Shown here: piece by piece, positions 1 to 6,695 of the stretch
Numbering within the stretch: position 1 is the stretch's first letter
Layout: each line of letters opens with the position of its first letter
Translations under genes and position numbers: made by a program
The notes under the pieces: generated by a model
The model's input: only the letters and a program-made list of their open reading frames with translations
Databases searched by the model: none
Told to the model about the DNA's origin: nothing
NCBI GenBank assembly: GCA_947460525.1
Contig: CANHIV010000034.1
Location: 1 to 7,672, forward strand
Length of the DNA: 7,672 nucleotides
Direction of reading: 5' to 3'
Source: Flavobacteriales bacterium
Lineage (GTDB): Bacteria > Bacteroidota > Bacteroidia > Flavobacteriales_D > Sanyastnellaceae

Positions 1-222
1 CATCCAATTTTTGAAAGGCAATGCTGTCAATGGTTTGAAGGAGCTCTTCAAAACGCGCTTGGTAGCTTCTGAAAACAAAGTGCTTCCAAGAGGGGAATTT
101 TGAACTCCACTCATCCAAGTTCCTTTTTCCATGATGGCTTCTTTGATTTGTGACTCATACAAATCAGGGAACAATTGCTGCAAATTTTGCAGGTCGTCAG
201 TTTCAATTTTTCTGCTTTTCAT
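1..222 (-). CDS. Unrecognised protein, N-terminal 74 residues only (runs off the left edge)
   Basis: The frame is open from an ATG at 222 to the window edge, giving 74 residues that begin MKSRKIETDD and end LPFKNWM. An in-frame TAG lies 15 nt upstream of the ATG, so this is the first possible ATG in the frame. The ATG lies inside the end of the glycosyltransferase gene, and the two share 20 nt (203-222). That arrangement suggests co-transcription and translational coupling. The visible part is polar and charged, has no signal peptide or membrane segment, and shows no motif I recognise. The first 20 residues loosely resemble the beta1-alpha1 start of a GNAT acetyltransferase, but what follows does not support that. 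Its position next to a glycosyltransferase makes a surface-glycan role possible, which is only inference. That it is a gene is likely; its function is unknown. Confidence 0.7.
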   Translation of the reverse strand, partial: MKSRKIETDDLQNLQQLFPDLYESQIKEAIMEKGTWMSGVQNSPLGSTLFSEATKRVLKSSFKPLTALPFKNWM

Positions 223-1525
223 GTTGGGTAATGGCTAATTGAAAAACGTTGGCCATTTCTTTCGTTAATGCACGTCGAGAGTATTTCTCTATGCCACTGG
301 AAGAAATGGTCAAGGGTTGTTGTAACTGGTATTTTTTGAAATTCTGTGCTAATATTTCTTCTAGGGTATTTAAGTCATTGAAATCCGCGCACGCTCCAGC
401 GTGGCTGTCTTGCAGGATTCTGTTCATCTCTCCATCTGCTGGGCCAATGGCCACTATGGGACGCTGTGCCGCTAAATACTCAAAGAATTTTCCGGTAAGA
501 ATACTCTTGGCATTGCCGCTATTGTTGACCAAGAGCAACAGCATTTGAGCACTTTGTTGCATTTTAATGGCTTCTGAGTGGGGGACATACTCGATCAACT
601 CACAGTACTTCTCTATTTGGTATTTCTGTATGCTTCTTCGAACGCTAATGTCTGTTTTCCCTATGAGCTTTAATTTGAATTTCTCAGCAAATTCAGGCAG
701 CTCATGGGTAAGTTTTTGAATGGCTTCCCAAAGTATTTCATGGTTTCTTGCGGGAGGTATACTGCCGACATGAACCAAAGTAAACCCATTGTCAATGGTG
801 ACGTCCTCATGAAATTCGTCGTCGTAGCCATTGGTGATGCATTGCGTTTTTTTTGCGCCTTTTTTAGCAAAGTCGTCTGCATCTTCTTGTGTCACGGTGG
901 TAACAAAATCAGCTTGTTGGATGACTTGTTTTTCAAGCCGCCGGTGCTTTTTATCTGCCCAGTTCATGAGCATCAATTGGTCGTAAAAGTCGATGTTGGT
1001 CCATGGGTCTCTGAAATCAGCCACCCATGGAAGGTTTAGCTTTTCACTCACCCCTTTTGCAATCATGTGCATGCTGTGGGGAGGGCCGGTTGAAACAATG
1101 ATGTCAATTTTGTTTTTTCTCAAATATTCATTTAAAAATTTAATGGAAGGTTGTATCCAAAAACAACGCGCGTCAGGAATGAAAAAATTACCGCGTATCC
1201 AAACGCCGACACTTTCTGTCTTTTTGGGTTTGTCTGACTCGCTCAGAAATCCTGTATTGATCTTCTCAGTAGGTTTAACGCCTACCCATTTTTTGTACCA
1301 GTGATAGGGCTCCCAAATGGGTTGTTGTATGATTTCAATTCCAGTGGGAATATCTTGAGCCAAACTAGCGTCTTCCACGGGCATCTCTGGATTGGAAGGG
1401 GTATAGACGACGGATTCAAATCCAAATTCTCTCAAGTATTTGACAAATTTCAACCACCGTTGTACACCGGCTCCACCAGAAGGCGGCCAATAGTAGGTGA
1501 TGATCAATACCTTTTTAAGCGACAT
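203..1525 (-). CDS. GT-B fold glycosyltransferase (GT4-like, group 1)
   Basis: A 440-residue protein, within the usual range for GT-B enzymes, which transfer a sugar from a nucleotide-sugar donor to a glycan or lipid acceptor. Visible features are an N-terminal Rossmann strand (KVLIITYYWPP, 4-15) with the glycine-rich loop SGGAGVQR (16-23), STGPPHS at 145-151 and VADFRDPW at 168-175. The C-terminal domain starts near 245 (FTLVHVGSIPPAR), followed by GKFFEYLAAQRP at 345-356 in the donor-binding region. Glu349 matches the second glutamate of the EX7E motif; the first position is Ser341. There is no signal peptide or membrane segment, so it is probably cytoplasmic or membrane-associated. It starts 3 bp after the stop of the NHL-repeat gene and overlaps the next gene by 20 bp. 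Donor and acceptor cannot be read from sequence; lipopolysaccharide or exopolysaccharide synthesis is the likeliest setting. The family call is firm and the specific role is not. Confidence 0.88.
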   Translation of the reverse strand: MSLKKVLIITYYWPPSGGAGVQRWLKFVKYLREFGFESVVYTPSNPEMPVEDASLAQDIPTGIEIIQQPIWEPYHWYKKWVGVKPTEKINTGFLSESDKPKKTESVGVWIRGNFFIPDARCFWIQPSIKFLNEYLRKNKIDIIVSTGPPHSMHMIAKGVSEKLNLPWVADFRDPWTNIDFYDQLMLMNWADKKHRRLEKQVIQQADFVTTVTQEDADDFAKKGAKKTQCITNGYDDEFHEDVTIDNGFTLVHVGSIPPARNHEILWEAIQKLTHELPEFAEKFKLKLIGKTDISVRRSIQKYQIEKYCELIEYVPHSEAIKMQQSAQMLLLLVNNSGNAKSILTGKFFEYLAAQRPIVAIGPADGEMNRILQDSHAGACADFNDLNTLEEILAQNFKKYQLQQPLTISSSGIEKYSRRALTKEMANVFQLAITQHEKQKN

Positions 1526-1528
1526 GAA

Positions 1529-3427
1529 TTAGAACGGTAAAATGTGGGGTTTCCAAGTCAATGTTGGATTGGTGGGCTCTCCAGGTATCACACTCAGCAT
1601 TGCTGTAACCATACACTGTTTTCTAAGCACCACAGTAGGACGCAAAGGATGGCTTACACTGAATGTCATCTCCAACTGCAATGTGCCATACAATAAATCC
1701 TTGGGATTAACTTTTGCTTTCATTACACCATCGGTGATGATCTCGCTGTCCATCACGCCCATCGCATCATCAATGAGCATCACAATGTTCACTCCATCAT
1801 TTCTAAATTCATATTCGCCAAGATCCAATTGGAAGGTAACCTCAACAGGCCCTTCTCCAACCGCGATGTCCTCGAATACAATATTCTCTCCTTGGGGTAC
1901 AACATTTCCACCAAAGGCCAATGCGTCGGTTGCGATGAAAGGGACAGTAGTGACCTTCCCATTTTTAAGTTGAACTGATCTTAAGCTTTCATTGTTTTGG
2001 TCCAGAACGTATGCAAATTGATCATAAATGATAAAATCTGTAGGGGAGTGGAAGCTGGCTTCTTTGCCTTTTCCATCTTTCCATCCTTCCATTTCACCTC
2101 CCGCAATCAATCGAAGTTTGCCTTTTTTAATTTCCCAAATGCTGTTTCCTTCTTTTGAAATACCAATGAGTTTTTTGCCAGCCATTTGCATTCCACTCCA
2201 GCGGATGGATTCACTTCCTACAACGGGCTGACAATAGCCATATTCATATTCAACTTCTTTTTGAGTAACGGCATCCGTGAATTTTCTCTTTTCCTTGAAT
2301 TCAATTTGCCATGCCGTTCCATCACTCATTGTAACAAAACCAATCTTTCCCTGAATTTCCAATTGTTCAGGGAAAATTCTTTGGTTGAGTTTATTGTTTA
2401 ATGGAAGGCGAACCACTTCCCTAGATCCACCACTAATTGGATCCAAAAGAAATACCTGATTGTGACTGGCAGAAAGTACAAATATTTTGTTGTTGTCTAT
2501 GTCAATATCAACGGGGAAACCGAAAGCTTCATATCCGCCATTGGTGGCTGATGTGAGCTCCGCAAAATCTTTTCCATTACCAGCAACGGTAAATACCAAT
2601 TGGCTGGCCATATCAACTGCACGAATTCTGTGGTTAAAGCAATCGGCAATGTATATGAGGTCTTGTTCAGTATCATGTGATGTGCCCTTGGGGCAGTTGA
2701 ATTGCGCACTTAAAAAATTACCATCTGCAAATCCAGGTTGAGGTGCGCCAATGATTTTTACAATTTTTCCATCTGCACTTACATGATGTATGCGGTGGTG
2801 ATTGGTTTCAGTGATGAGGTACCCATTGGATTTGTATGTGGAAATGTGGGTAGGGAATTCAATATTGGCATCTGCCCAATAATGCGTTTCCACGCTGTCT
2901 TTCATTTGCCAATAGCGCAGTTTTCCTTTTAATTCTGTGGATTCAGAGAGCGTTTGAATTTCTTGTAAGACATCTTTTACAATACCAGGACCTTCAAAAA
3001 TATGCAAGACTTGTCCACCGGGTCTACCGTACAATCTAACTTGTAGAGGTCCGGTGAATTGCGGCGCTTTGAAGTCTTTGAAGTCAGGACATACTACCAA
3101 GGGATGTTCTAAATTTTCACGTTGGATCAAAGAATAGTATTCTCTTCTGGGTTGGGGTTGTCCTGCTTGGGCTTGTACTGCGCTGATGAGCTGTATTTGA
3201 AACAAGTTTTTGCTAGCGTTCATCAGTTGGTGAACCTGTTCCAAAGCAATCGGATCATTGGCATCCCAAATCATGAATACAACAATCTTATCGTTGATGT
3301 TCTCAAGGGTAATCGGGTAGGAGGTGTTGAACCAAACTGAACCCTTGGTAATTCGATCTATTTGCGCCTCCATATTCTGGAAAACACAGCAAAAAAGGAA
3401 GGTAAAAGACAAGATTAAATGTTTCAT
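1529..3427 (-). CDS. Exported thioredoxin-like / NHL-repeat beta-propeller protein, NHLRC2-like
   Basis: A 632-residue protein from the ATG at 3427. An in-frame GTG at 3451 lies in the terminator loop upstream, so I reject it as the start. Residues 1-21 look like a signal peptide (MKHLILSFTFLFCCVF), probably cut before Gln22. No good lipobox is seen. Residues about 28-160 align well with the thioredoxin-like domain of NHLRC2 (VWFNTSYPITL at 31-41, KIVVFMIW at 47-54). However, the CXXC position reads DPIA (58-61), while the cis-proline-like Pro127 is kept. NHL blades follow: FPTHI..ITETNHHRI (191-213), CPKG..YIADCFNHRIRAVD (245-272), FPVDIDID..FVLSASHNQVFLLD (304-329) and SPTDFIIYDQFAYVLD (461-476). 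A C-terminal beta-sandwich covers about 520-632. The substrate or partner is unknown; a redox-inactive binding or scaffold protein outside the cytoplasm is inferred. It starts a tight cluster with the glycosyltransferase. Human NHLRC2 was compared from memory. Confidence 0.85.
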   Translation of the reverse strand: MKHLILSFTFLFCCVFQNMEAQIDRITKGSVWFNTSYPITLENINDKIVVFMIWDANDPIALEQVHQLMNASKNLFQIQLISAVQAQAGQPQPRREYYSLIQRENLEHPLVVCPDFKDFKAPQFTGPLQVRLYGRPGGQVLHIFEGPGIVKDVLQEIQTLSESTELKGKLRYWQMKDSVETHYWADANIEFPTHISTYKSNGYLITETNHHRIHHVSADGKIVKIIGAPQPGFADGNFLSAQFNCPKGTSHDTEQDLIYIADCFNHRIRAVDMASQLVFTVAGNGKDFAELTSATNGGYEAFGFPVDIDIDNNKIFVLSASHNQVFLLDPISGGSREVVRLPLNNKLNQRIFPEQLEIQGKIGFVTMSDGTAWQIEFKEKRKFTDAVTQKEVEYEYGYCQPVVGSESIRWSGMQMAGKKLIGISKEGNSIWEIKKGKLRLIAGGEMEGWKDGKGKEASFHSPTDFIIYDQFAYVLDQNNESLRSVQLKNGKVTTVPFIATDALAFGGNVVPQGENIVFEDIAVGEGPVEVTFQLDLGEYEFRNDGVNIVMLIDDAMGVMDSEIITDGVMKAKVNPKDLLYGTLQLEMTFSVSHPLRPTVVLRKQCMVTAMLSVIPGEPTNPTLTWKPHILPF

Positions 3428-3434
3428 ATGGCAA

Positions 3435-3467
3435 ATAAAAAAGGGAACCACGAAGATGGTTCCCTTT
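3435..3467 (-). terminator. Intrinsic terminator of the thrS-infC-rpmI-rplT block
   Basis: An 11-bp perfect stem (arms 3440-3450 and 3457-3467, AAAGGGAACCA on the minus strand) encloses a 6-nt loop TCTTCG. A run of six T and then ATTTG follows in the minus direction. The run is only on this side, so it terminates leftward transcription coming from rplT, whose stop is 25 bp upstream. The stem ends only 12 bp before the ATG of the NHL-repeat gene. Confidence 0.88.
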
Positions 3468-3474
3468 CTTGTAA

Positions 3475-3490
3475 TTTCAAAATATTGAAA
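3475..3490. repeat. 16-bp AT-rich dyad between rplT stop and terminator
   Basis: TTTCAA AATA TTGAAA is a perfect 6-bp inverted repeat with a 4-nt spacer, starting directly after the rplT stop codon. It could be a minor RNA hairpin or a protein-binding site for the NHL-repeat cluster. It is short and AT-rich, so chance is a real possibility. Confidence 0.35.
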
Positions 3491-3491
3491 G

Positions 3492-3836
3492 TTATTTTAC
3501 TGCATCTACAACTGCTTTAAAAGCTGCTGGATGATTCATGGCTAAGTCAGCCAATGCTTTGCGGTTTAACTCAATACCTTTGGAGTGAATTTTACCCATA
3601 AACTGAGAGTAAGACAAACCGTGGATACGAGCACCTGCATTGATACGAGCAATCCACAACGCGCGGAAATTACGCTTACGTAATTTACGACCGATGTATG
3701 CATAAGTTAATGCTTTTTCAACTGCGTTTTTGGCTACGGTCCAAACATTTTTTCTTGAACCGAAATACCCTTTGGCCATTTTAAGGACCTTTCTTCTTCT
3801 CTCGCGAGAAGCTACTGCATTTTTACTGCGTGGCAT
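3492..3836 (-). CDS. rplT: 50S ribosomal protein bL20
   Basis: A 114-residue, strongly basic protein of normal length for bL20, which binds 23S rRNA early and is needed for assembly of the large ribosomal subunit. The N-terminal extended tail (1-58) carries [16 protein letters not shown] and the conserved [11 protein letters not shown] (20-30). The globular domain follows, with the family signature [17 protein letters not shown] (54-70) and [11 protein letters not shown] (73-83). The start is the ATG at 3836, preceded by an A-rich leader and no Shine-Dalgarno motif, as is usual in Bacteroidota. It is the last gene of the thrS-infC-rpmI-rplT block and is followed by a clear intrinsic terminator. 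The 92-bp gap before it is the longest inside the block. In other bacteria L20 represses its own operon by binding mRNA; whether it does so here cannot be told. Confidence 0.98.
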   Translation of the reverse strand: MPRSKNAVASRERRRKVLKMAKGYFGSRKNVWTVAKNAVEKALTYAYIGRKLRKRNFRALWIARINAGARIHGLSYSQFMGKIHSKGIELNRKALADLAMNHPAAFKAVVDAVK

Positions 3837-3855
3837 AATTTTTTGTTTTTTGAAG

Positions 3856-3883
3856 GTTGGTGGCTGTTGCGCTTATGACCAAC
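3856..3883. repeat. Dyad GTTGGT/ACCAAC in the rplT leader
   Basis: A 6-bp perfect inverted repeat (3856-3861 and 3878-3883) with a 16-nt loop, ending 20 bp before the rplT start codon. A long loop and short stem make it weak on its own. It is recorded because it sits in the leader of rplT, where L20-dependent control is known in other phyla. No T-run follows it, so it is not a terminator. Confidence 0.25.
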
Positions 3884-3912
3884 AATCGGGTTAAACGTTA
3901 CCTTGCTTTTTG

Positions 3913-3929
3913 AGTCAATGAGCTTGACT
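3913..3929. repeat. Dyad AGTCAA/TTGACT at the rpmI stop codon
   Basis: A 6-bp perfect inverted repeat (3913-3918 and 3924-3929) with a 5-nt loop. It includes the last base of the rpmI stop codon. CAAAAAGC follows in the transcribed direction rather than a T-run, so it is not an intrinsic terminator. It may slow mRNA decay or modulate rplT expression, or may be chance. Confidence 0.3.
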
Positions 3930-4123
3930 TAGGCGAGCAATTGGGCCTTGATTGATCTTACATCTGAAGGGTGAACCATCGCATCGTTACCCAAACTGCG
4001 CTTACGCTTAGTTTCTTTCTTGGTTAAGATGTGACGCTTAAACGCCTTCTTACGCTTGATCTTTCCGCTACCGGTCACTTGAAAACGCTTTTTAGCGCCG
4101 GATTTGGTTTTCGACTTTGGCAT
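3929..4123 (-). CDS. rpmI: 50S ribosomal protein bL35
   Basis: A 64-residue, very basic protein matching bL35 over its full normal length. The start [20 protein letters not shown] (1-20) and the conserved [22 protein letters not shown] core (from 21) are typical, and it ends [16 protein letters not shown]. bL35 is a small component of the large ribosomal subunit that packs against 23S rRNA. It begins 17 bp after the infC stop codon in an AT-rich gap without a Shine-Dalgarno motif. It is followed by 92 bp before rplT. The infC-rpmI-rplT order is one of the most conserved in bacteria, which makes the call certain. Confidence 0.97.
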   Translation of the reverse strand: MPKSKTKSGAKKRFQVTGSGKIKRKKAFKRHILTKKETKRKRSLGNDAMVHPSDVRSIKAQLLA

Positions 4124-4140
4124 TGTATTAGGGTTTTAAT

Positions 4141-4707
4141 TTATTTCTTTTTAGGGTTGATGATCACAAACATCTTCTTTCCTTCCAATTTTGGCATCTG
4201 CTCTGGAACTCCATATTCTGAAAGTTCTTGAATGAATTTCAAAAGTAGAATCTCACCTCTGTCTTTAAAAACAATGGATCTTCCTTTGAAAAATACCCAA
4301 GACCTCACCTTGCTCCCATCTTTCAAAAACTCAATCGCATGCTTCAACTTAAAGGCAAAGTCATGGTCATCAGTATTGGGTCCAAAACGAATCTCCTTCA
4401 CTGTAACATTCACCTGCTTGGCCTTCATTTCTTTTTGCTTCTTCTTTTGATCATACAAGAATTTCTTGTAGTCAATGATTCTGCAAACTGGAGGCGTCGC
4501 ATTTGGAGAAATTTCCACCAAGTCGATTTCCAATTCTTGCGCAAGACGCAAGGCCTCTTGAGTAGGGTATACCCCTTGCTCCACATTGTCGCCTACCAAA
4601 CGTACTTCCGCAACGTTGATACGCCCATTAATGCGATGCTCGGGTTCCTTTTCTCTCCTAAAATCTCTTCTAGGATAAGGGGGTCTACTACCTGGTTTTT
4701 TCTCCAT
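4141..4707 (-). CDS. infC: Translation initiation factor IF-3
   Basis: A 188-residue IF3, close to the usual 170-200. IF3 binds the 30S subunit, keeps it apart from 50S and checks start-codon/initiator-tRNA pairing. A basic leader tail (1-22) precedes [18 protein letters not shown] (24-41), the start of the N-domain. The family signature region [18 protein letters not shown] is at 76-93 (end of N-domain and linker). The C-domain covers about 100-188, with [14 protein letters not shown] (104-117), the Bacteroidota-like [18 protein letters not shown] (141-158) and a lysine-rich end. The start is the ATG at 4707, 12 bp after the thrS stop. I see no AUU or other rare start like the one that gives self-control in E. 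coli. The leader TAAAAAAAATAA is A-rich and lacks a Shine-Dalgarno motif. Confidence 0.98.
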   Translation of the reverse strand: MEKKPGSRPPYPRRDFRREKEPEHRINGRINVAEVRLVGDNVEQGVYPTQEALRLAQELEIDLVEISPNATPPVCRIIDYKKFLYDQKKKQKEMKAKQVNVTVKEIRFGPNTDDHDFAFKLKHAIEFLKDGSKVRSWVFFKGRSIVFKDRGEILLLKFIQELSEYGVPEQMPKLEGKKMFVIINPKKK

Positions 4708-4719
4708 TTATTTTTTTTA

Positions 4720-6657
4720 CTATGCGGAAAGCATTTCCTTGATTTCGTTTTGTACTTGAGTAGCAAAATCTGCTATGGTAAATGCGCCCAAATCGCCAGC
4801 TCCTTTCTTACGTGCAGAAACGGTTCCAGCTTGTTGTTCTTGCTCACCAATAATTAGCATATACGTCACTCTTGCCAATTCAGCCTCACGGATTTTCTTT
4901 CCCACTTTCTCGTTGCTTTCGTCAACGGTGGCGCGAATATCGTAATTTTTTAGTTCGTTTGCTACACTTTTTGCGTAATCATTGAATTTTTCACTTACTG
5001 GAAGCAATCTTACTTGCTCCGGAGTTAGCCAAAGTGGGAATTGACCCGCACAATGTTCAATCAAAATGGCGACAAATCTTTCCATCGAGCCAAATGGAGC
5101 GCGGTGAATCATTACTGGACGGTGCTTTTGGTTATCGGCACCTGTATATTCAAGTTGGAATCTTTCAGGTAAATTGTAGTCAATCTGAACGGTTCCCAAT
5201 TGCCATTTTCTGCCAATTGCATCACGCACCATGAAATCCAATTTTGGTCCGTAGAAGGCGGCCTCTCCAAGTTCAACGACTGTCTTCAATCCTTTTTCAT
5301 CTGCCACCTCTTTGATAGCGGTTTCAGCCTTTTCCCAGTTTTCATCGCTGCCGATGTATTTGCCAGGATTGCCAGGATCTCTCAAAGATACTTGTGCCAA
5401 ATAATCGTGGAAATCCAATGTTTTGAAAATGTACAAAACGAGATCTATGACCTTTCCAACTTCTTCTTTAACTTGATCTACCGTGCAGAAGATGTGTGCA
5501 TCGTCTTGGGTAAATCCTCTTACACGGGTTAATCCATGCAATTCTCCGGTTTGCTCATATCTGTATACGGTACCAAATTCAGCCAAACGCAATGGCAAAT
5601 CGCGATAGGACTTGGGTTCTGCTTTAAAAATCTCACAGTGGTGAGGGCAGTTCATGGGTTTCAACATGTACACCTCATCTTCTTGAGGGGTCTCTATCGG
5701 TCTAAAACTATCAGCGCCATATTTTGCCCAGTGACCACTGGTTTCATACAATTCCTTGTGACCAATGTGCGGAGTTATTACTTGAAGGTATCCGGCTTTG
5801 GTTTGTGCCGCTTGTAAAAATGCTTGTAAACGCCCGCGCAAATCAGCTCCTTTGGGTAACCACAATGGCAAACCGCTACCCACTTTTTGAGAGAAGTGGA
5901 ACAAGCCCAACTCCTTACCTAATTTTCGGTGGTCGCGTTTTTTGGCCTCTTCCAATTGAACCAAGTATTCTTCCAACTCAGCTTGTTTTGGGAAAGTGAT
6001 GGCGTAGACACGTGTCAACATTTTGTTTTTCTCGTCTCCTCTCCAATAAGCTCCGGCAACATTCAATACTTTGGCAGCCTTGATAAATCCAGTGTGTGGA
6101 ATGTGTGGCCCACGACACAAATCGGTAAATTCTCCTTGGGTGTAGAAGGTGATTTCTCCGTCATTCAAGCCTTCAATCAATTCCAACTTATAAGGGTCAG
6201 CCTTTTCTGTAAAATATTTTACAGCGTCAGCTTTGCTCACTTCTTTGCGGATGTATTCACTTTTCTTTTTGGCCAGCTCTAACATGAGTTTCTCAACTTT
6301 TGCAAAATCATCTTGAGAAAAGCTGTGTTGACCAAAATCAACATCGTAGTAAAAACCATTTTCTATGGGAGGGCCGATGGCCAATTTTATCCCTGGATAC
6401 AAAGCTTCCAATGCTTCTGCCATCAAGTGAGCAGAGCTATGCCACAATGTTGATTTACCTTCAGTATCATTCCAAGTGATCAATTTTAAAGTAACATCTG
6501 AAACAAAGGGTCGGGTGGCATCCCAAACCTCGCCGTTCACTACTGCGGCCAAAACGTTTCTCGCCAATCCTTCTGAAATAGACTGAGCAACTGTCATAGA
6601 TGAAGCGCCTGCTTCAACTTGACGGACGCTACCATCGGGTAAAGTAATATTGTACAT
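4720..6657 (-). CDS. thrS: Threonine--tRNA ligase
   Basis: A complete 645-residue ThrRS of normal length that charges tRNA-Thr in the cytoplasm. Domains in order are TGS (1-62), the editing domain (65-225), the class II catalytic core (about 245-540) and the anticodon-binding domain (545-645). The editing domain has the HxxxH motif HSSAH (73-77) and CRGPH (181-185), which remove mischarged serine. The core shows MNCPHHC (335-341), motif 2 [19 protein letters not shown] (364-388) and motif 3 [13 protein letters not shown] (516-528). By comparison with the E. coli enzyme the zinc ligands are Cys337, His388 and His518, and Arg366 is the motif 2 arginine. All expected key residues are present. 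The start is the ATG at 6657, where the TGS domain begins directly. It heads the thrS-infC-rpmI-rplT block, and a TAnnTTTG promoter element lies just upstream. Confidence 0.99.
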   Translation of the reverse strand: MYNITLPDGSVRQVEAGASSMTVAQSISEGLARNVLAAVVNGEVWDATRPFVSDVTLKLITWNDTEGKSTLWHSSAHLMAEALEALYPGIKLAIGPPIENGFYYDVDFGQHSFSQDDFAKVEKLMLELAKKKSEYIRKEVSKADAVKYFTEKADPYKLELIEGLNDGEITFYTQGEFTDLCRGPHIPHTGFIKAAKVLNVAGAYWRGDEKNKMLTRVYAITFPKQAELEEYLVQLEEAKKRDHRKLGKELGLFHFSQKVGSGLPLWLPKGADLRGRLQAFLQAAQTKAGYLQVITPHIGHKELYETSGHWAKYGADSFRPIETPQEDEVYMLKPMNCPHHCEIFKAEPKSYRDLPLRLAEFGTVYRYEQTGELHGLTRVRGFTQDDAHIFCTVDQVKEEVGKVIDLVLYIFKTLDFHDYLAQVSLRDPGNPGKYIGSDENWEKAETAIKEVADEKGLKTVVELGEAAFYGPKLDFMVRDAIGRKWQLGTVQIDYNLPERFQLEYTGADNQKHRPVMIHRAPFGSMERFVAILIEHCAGQFPLWLTPEQVRLLPVSEKFNDYAKSVANELKNYDIRATVDESNEKVGKKIREAELARVTYMLIIGEQEQQAGTVSARKKGAGDLGAFTIADFATQVQNEIKEMLSA

Positions 6658-6674
6658 GATAAAAATTTGAGTGA

Positions 6675-6682
6675 CAAAGATA
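6675..6682 (-). promoter_or_regulatory. Bacteroidota -7 promoter element before thrS
   Basis: TATCTTTG on the minus strand is an exact match to the Bacteroidota housekeeping-sigma -7 consensus TAnnTTTG. It lies in the 38-bp gap between the OmpA-domain gene and thrS, 17 bp before the thrS ATG. It would start a transcript with a leader of roughly 10-14 nt. The usual upstream TTG element is not at a normal distance: the nearest TTTG, at 6710-6713, is 27 nt away rather than about 19-22. I therefore rate it likely but not certain. Confidence 0.55.
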
Positions 6683-6695
6683 AACTGAATGAGGC

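Noticed and set aside
3432..3439. TTTATTTG as a promoter -7 element for the NHL-repeat gene
   Set aside because: It misses the conserved A, is part of the terminator T-run, has no TTG element at the right distance, and would start the transcript at the ATG itself.
3428..3451. In-frame GTG at 3451 as start of the NHL-repeat protein, adding 8 residues
   Set aside because: The codon lies in the terminator loop and stem, the added residues break the signal peptide start, and the ATG at 3427 gives a clean one.
3885..3902. TAACGTTT in the rpmI-rplT gap as a promoter for rplT
   Set aside because: It does not fit TAnnTTTG exactly (the final G is missing after re-registering) and the spacing to the upstream TTG is short.
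4339..4857. Long plus-strand open frame of 172 codons across infC and thrS
   Set aside because: It is antisense to two certain housekeeping genes, shows no recognisable domain, and spans a gene junction; it is a shadow of coding sequence.
5362..5379. 9-bp tandem repeat GCCAGGATT/GCCAGGATC inside thrS
   Set aside because: It encodes the Asp-Pro-Gly/Asn-Pro-Gly stretch (428-432) in a variable part of ThrRS, stays in frame, and has only two copies.
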